Below are positions 61,218-64,000 of a DNA stretch of 64,000 nt, one piece after another. A program made the translations under genes and the position numbers. This DNA comes from Cupriavidus yeoncheonensis (GTDB taxonomy: Bacteria > Pseudomonadota > Gammaproteobacteria > Burkholderiales > Burkholderiaceae). How positions within the stretch are numbered: the stretch's first letter is position 1; each line of letters starts with the position of its first letter. The notes under the pieces are model-generated. The model made no database searches. It was given only the letters and a program-made list of their open reading frames with translations, and had not been told where the DNA came from. Where the stretch lies: assembly GCF_905397275.1 (NCBI RefSeq), contig NZ_CAJPUY010000017.1, positions 62,001-126,000 on the forward strand, written 5' to 3'.

Positions 61218-62306
61218 ATGAGGAAACCGGCCAGCCTTTGGCTGCTGGCGGGCACGCTGCTGCCTGCCGCTTTACCTTCCACATCGCACGCACAGTCGAA
61301 CGTGATGCTCTACGGCGTCGTCAGCACCGCTGTGCGCTACACGTCGAACATCGACGGCCGCCATAACGACCAGACCGAACTTGTTTCCAGCGGCATCGGC
61401 GGCAGCCGCTGGGGCCTGAAAGGCAACGAAGACCTCGGCGGCGGCAACAAGGCCGTTCTCCTGCTGGAAAACGGCTTCGGCACCGACGATGGCAAGACCG
61501 CCTACAACGCCCTGTTCGGCCGCCAGGCCTACGTCGGCCTCTCCGGCGACTGGGGCGCCCTGACCTTCGGACGCCAGTACAACGCCCTGAACAATATCGG
61601 CTGGGCCTTCGACCCGCTCGACCAGAGCTGGGGCAACTTCTGGTCGGACCCGCTCTACACCGGCGGCGACATCTTCTTCCAGGGCTACCGCATCAACAAC
61701 AGCATGGTCTACAAGAAGACGGTAGGCCCGGTGAGCATCCAGCTCGACTACGGCTTCGGCGAACAGCCAGGCAGCACCGCGCGCGGGGCAACGTTCGGCG
61801 GCGGCGTGATGTTCCAGCAGGGACCGCTGGCCATCGGCGTGGCCTATGACCAGCAACGCCCGGGCACCGGCGACAACACGCTGCACAATTACTCGGTCGG
61901 CGCGTCCTATGTCATCGGCAACGCCACGGGCTACGTCGGCTACATGGGCCGCCGCGAGACCAACCCGGACGCGCGCTTCGGCATCGCTTTTGTCGGCCTC
62001 GGCTACCAGGTCACGCCGTCCCTCCACCTGTCGGGCGCGTACTACCGCTACAACCAGAGTGGCAACGTAACGACGCAGTTCCAGTCCACGCCCATTCCGC
62101 TCGGCAGCGGCAATGCCGACGCTGTATCGGCCGTCGCGGACTATGCCCTGTCGAAGCGCACCAGCCTGTTCCTGGAGGCCGACGCCACCTTCGCGCGCGG
62201 CGGCACGGTCGGGCGGGAGACGGAGTACTGGGGCGGGAGGCCGGTAACAGATGTCCATAGCACGACCCGAGTGGGCGTGATGGCCGGCATTCGCCACCTG
62301 TTCTGA
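61218..62306 (+). CDS. Gram-negative porin
   Basis: Outer membrane porin of 362 residues. The signal peptide ends at SHAQS, followed by NVMLYGVVSTAVRYTSNID; SRWGLKGNEDLGGGNKAVF-like SRWGLKGNEDLGGGNKAVLL, RQAYVGLSGDWGALTFGRQY and the C-terminal AGIRHLF are typical. A CCGAGGAGA ribosome site lies upstream. It is 57 bp after cntB in the same direction and probably aids entry of carnitine, by analogy with porins at the end of other catabolic operons. Confidence 0.93.
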   Translation: MRKPASLWLLAGTLLPAALPSTSHAQSNVMLYGVVSTAVRYTSNIDGRHNDQTELVSSGIGGSRWGLKGNEDLGGGNKAVLLLENGFGTDDGKTAYNALFGRQAYVGLSGDWGALTFGRQYNALNNIGWAFDPLDQSWGNFWSDPLYTGGDIFFQGYRINNSMVYKKTVGPVSIQLDYGFGEQPGSTARGATFGGGVMFQQGPLAIGVAYDQQRPGTGDNTLHNYSVGASYVIGNATGYVGYMGRRETNPDARFGIAFVGLGYQVTPSLHLSGAYYRYNQSGNVTTQFQSTPIPLGSGNADAVSAVADYALSKRTSLFLEADATFARGGTVGRETEYWGGRPVTDVHSTTRVGVMAGIRHLF

Positions 62307-62547
62307 GGCCCCCGCGCACACCGCATCATTCCCCGCGCAAGCGGGGCCTCGATACTCAAAGGACAAGAACACCAAAACGAATCGGGACCCGTCCCGACGA
62401 AGCGGCTCCCACTTCCAGCCGATCGCGCTCATCCAATCAGAGGCCGATGACCTTGGCTATTGCGAGAACGCCTGCGGCAAAAGGTCAGGTTGCATTACCC
62501 GCAAAAGGCAGTATCCTTGCGACTATCACCCCCGGAACCAATCACTC

Positions 62548-62949
62548 TTGCGTCACTTCGCCAGCCGGCAACCCTGGTTCGCCGGCCTGCTCCTTGTCCT
62601 TTTCCTGACAGCCCAACTGGCAGCGGCCGCGTACGCCTGTACCGGTAGCCGCTATCAGATGGAAGGCGGCGGCACGATGGCGGCGATGACCGAATCCTGT
62701 GCCGACATGGCGGACGGGGATAATGACCAGCGGGCTGACCAAGGCGCACTCTGCCTGGCGCACTGCCAGGCAGATTCCAAGAGCGCTGACCATCTTTCGC
62801 CACAGCTTCCGGCATTCCTGCCGGTGTTGATGAGCGTCGTGGAGCCCACGCGTGTGGTTCTTGCCGAGGTCCGCGTCGCACTGCGAGCCGAGGTGGAGGC
62901 GCGTGGCCCGCCACCGCTGAACATCCTTCACTGCAGTTTTCAAACATAG
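62548..62949 (+). CDS. Small secreted Cys/His/Met protein upstream of efflux gene
   Basis: Protein of 133 residues if started at a TTG (RHFASRQPWFAG) behind a CCGGAAC ribosome-like site. A signal peptide FAGLLLVLFLTAQLAAAAYA is followed by a Cys-, His- and Met-containing part with ESCADMADG and CLAHCQADS. Similar small proteins often precede czc/cus/cop efflux operons and may bind copper, silver or another soft metal in the periplasm. The next gene, a CzcC/CusC-like efflux protein, begins 70 bp later. Start codon and function are uncertain. Confidence 0.6.
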   Translation: MRHFASRQPWFAGLLLVLFLTAQLAAAAYACTGSRYQMEGGGTMAAMTESCADMADGDNDQRADQGALCLAHCQADSKSADHLSPQLPAFLPVLMSVVEPTRVVLAEVRVALRAEVEARGPPPLNILHCSFQT

Positions 62950-63019
62950 CCTCCGGATCGACGTCCATTCGGTGCTGCCCCGCTAGATTCGGGTAGCTGT
63001 CGTCGTTCATGGAGGTTTT

Positions 63020-64000
63020 ATGCTTTCTCTATGTCGCCTGGCGCTGGCGCTGCTGAGCGCGCCTGCCTTCGGCCTGACGGTGTCGCCTGCCGCGGCTTCG
63101 CAACCCGCTCCTTCTCTTTCCCTCGAGGAAACCGTCGCGCTCGCAACGACCCACGCCGGCGATGCCGAATCGTCGCGTGGCGCCGTCGAGGCGGCCGTGC
63201 AAATGGCGGTTTCCGCCGGCCAGTTGCCGGACCCGGTGCTCAAGCTGGGTCTCAACAATGTCCCCGTGACCGGGCCAGACCAGTTCTCGCTCACCCGGGA
63301 CTTCATGACCATGCGGTCGATCAGCGTGATGCAGGAATTCACGCGCTCGGACAAGCGCCGCGCCAAGGCGGCGCGCTTTGAAGCCGAGGCAACTGCCGCC
63401 GACGCGCAGCGCGCGGTCGGACTGGCCAACGTGCAGCGCAATGCGGTCGGCGCCTGGCTCGATCGGTGGTACGCCGAGCAGACCGGTACCCTGCTCGGCC
63501 ATCATGGCCACCCTCTGGACCTGGCGCTTCAGGCGGCGACCGCCGCCTATCGCAGCGGGCGCGGCACGCGCGCGGATGTCCTGGCAATGGAACTGGAAAT
63601 CCAGAAGCTGCATGACCGCCTCGACGAGAACCGGACCGCCGCGGCAACCGCCATGCTCGGTCTGGAGCGCTGGGTCGGACCTGCGGCCAAGCGCCCCCTG
63701 TCAGGGCGCCCGCCGCTGGAGGTACCCCAGGGCGTCCGGCAACTGGCGAATGGCGAAGTCGAGGCGGTGCCTGAGATCACGGCTGCGCAGCGCGAAGTGG
63801 CCCTGGCGGAGTCGGAGATCCAGGTGGCACGGGAAGCCGGAAGGCCGGATGTGACCGTCGAGCTGATGTACAGCCAGCGTGGTTCGGCATATTCCAACAT
63901 GGGATCGCTGAACGTCAGTTTCCCGGTGCCCTGGGACCGCGGCAATCGCCAGGACCGCGACGTCGCATCCAGGCTGGCACAGGCCAGCGAGGCGCGTGCC
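63020..64000 (+). CDS. TolC-family outer membrane efflux protein (CzcC/CusC-like), 3' end outside window
   Basis: First 327 residues of an outer membrane factor of a tripartite metal or drug efflux pump. A signal peptide (MLSLCRLALALLSAPAFGL) ends near PAAAS, followed by SLSLEETVALATTHAGDAES, long coiled-coil helices (AARFEAEATAADAQRAVGLA), and GQLPDPVLKLGLNNVPVTGP, a segment typical of CzcC-type proteins. GGAGG lies 5 bp before the ATG. Membrane fusion and RND genes would be expected beyond the edge. The small secreted metal-binding-like protein upstream supports a heavy-metal role. Confidence 0.9.
   Translation, partial: MLSLCRLALALLSAPAFGLTVSPAAASQPAPSLSLEETVALATTHAGDAESSRGAVEAAVQMAVSAGQLPDPVLKLGLNNVPVTGPDQFSLTRDFMTMRSISVMQEFTRSDKRRAKAARFEAEATAADAQRAVGLANVQRNAVGAWLDRWYAEQTGTLLGHHGHPLDLALQAATAAYRSGRGTRADVLAMELEIQKLHDRLDENRTAAATAMLGLERWVGPAAKRPLSGRPPLEVPQGVRQLANGEVEAVPEITAAQREVALAESEIQVAREAGRPDVTVELMYSQRGSAYSNMGSLNVSFPVPWDRGNRQDRDVASRLAQASEARA

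Noticed and set aside
1..64000. CRISPR arrays, insertion sequences, prophage or integrative element boundaries
   Set aside because: No regularly spaced direct repeats, transposase or integrase genes, or direct-repeat att sites beside an intact tRNA were found.

Overview
The window is high-GC DNA with the gene content of a soil or rhizosphere betaproteobacterium of the Burkholderiaceae, most likely Cupriavidus or a close relative. Supporting signs are the many acyl-CoA dehydrogenases, CoA-transferase-fold enzymes and short-chain dehydrogenases, orphan Bug-type tricarboxylate-binding proteins, OmpC-type porins, IclR/LysR/AraC regulators and a heavy-metal-type outer membrane efflux gene at the right edge. 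The genus assignment is inference from gene content only. I see no rRNA, intact tRNA, insertion sequence, phage or CRISPR array.

Layout. 1-16.2 kb: an acyl-CoA catabolic region (thiolase, enoyl-CoA hydratase, SDR, MaoC hydratase, three acyl-CoA dehydrogenases, two AMP-forming ligases of which one is truncated, an MBL hydrolase), with a large MalT/LAL-type regulator and a 47-codon remnant of an iron-dependent alcohol dehydrogenase. 16.7-25.8 kb: a porin, a small gene behind two LexA boxes, a beta-hydroxyacid dehydrogenase with an EamA exporter, a two-component flavin monooxygenase with a divergent AraC-type regulator, an entericidin-like lipoprotein, and an SDR with a divergent GlxA-type regulator. 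26-27.2 kb: a NifQ-like molybdenum protein whose promoter is covered by a ModE-like palindrome and which looks leaderless.

27.5-36.1 kb: an HD-domain (PhnZ/MIOX-like) protein with an AAHS-type MFS transporter, an AraC regulator, then a tight five-gene operon (SDR, cupin, glycerol-dehydrogenase-like enzyme, exported arylsulfatase, membrane-anchored formylglycine-generating enzyme). This looks like uptake and use of a sulfated organic compound. The sulfatase has an in-frame amber codon before a 36-residue tail that still looks coding.

36.1-51.7 kb: two modules governed by paralogous IclR regulators. The first has a Bug binding protein, an alpha-methylacyl-CoA racemase, a hydratase and an SDR. 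The second has a Bug protein, SDR, two acyl-CoA dehydrogenases, a MaoC hydratase, a class III CoA-transferase, and an overlapping gene pair encoding an NDP-forming acyl-CoA synthetase and a citryl-CoA lyase. That pair has the two-part architecture of ATP-citrate lyase. Together they suggest beta-oxidation of a branched or tricarboxylate-like acid of unknown identity.

51.8-62.3 kb: an EF-hand protein, an XRE-PAS one-component sensor and a LysR regulator, then a complete L-carnitine route: BCCT carrier, CntA/CntB carnitine monooxygenase, semialdehyde dehydrogenase, D-malate dehydrogenase (decarboxylating), and a porin. Stereochemistry predicts D-malate as the intermediate, which explains why dmlA is present. 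62.5-64 kb: a small secreted Cys/His/Met protein and the start of a CzcC/CusC-like efflux gene that runs off the window.
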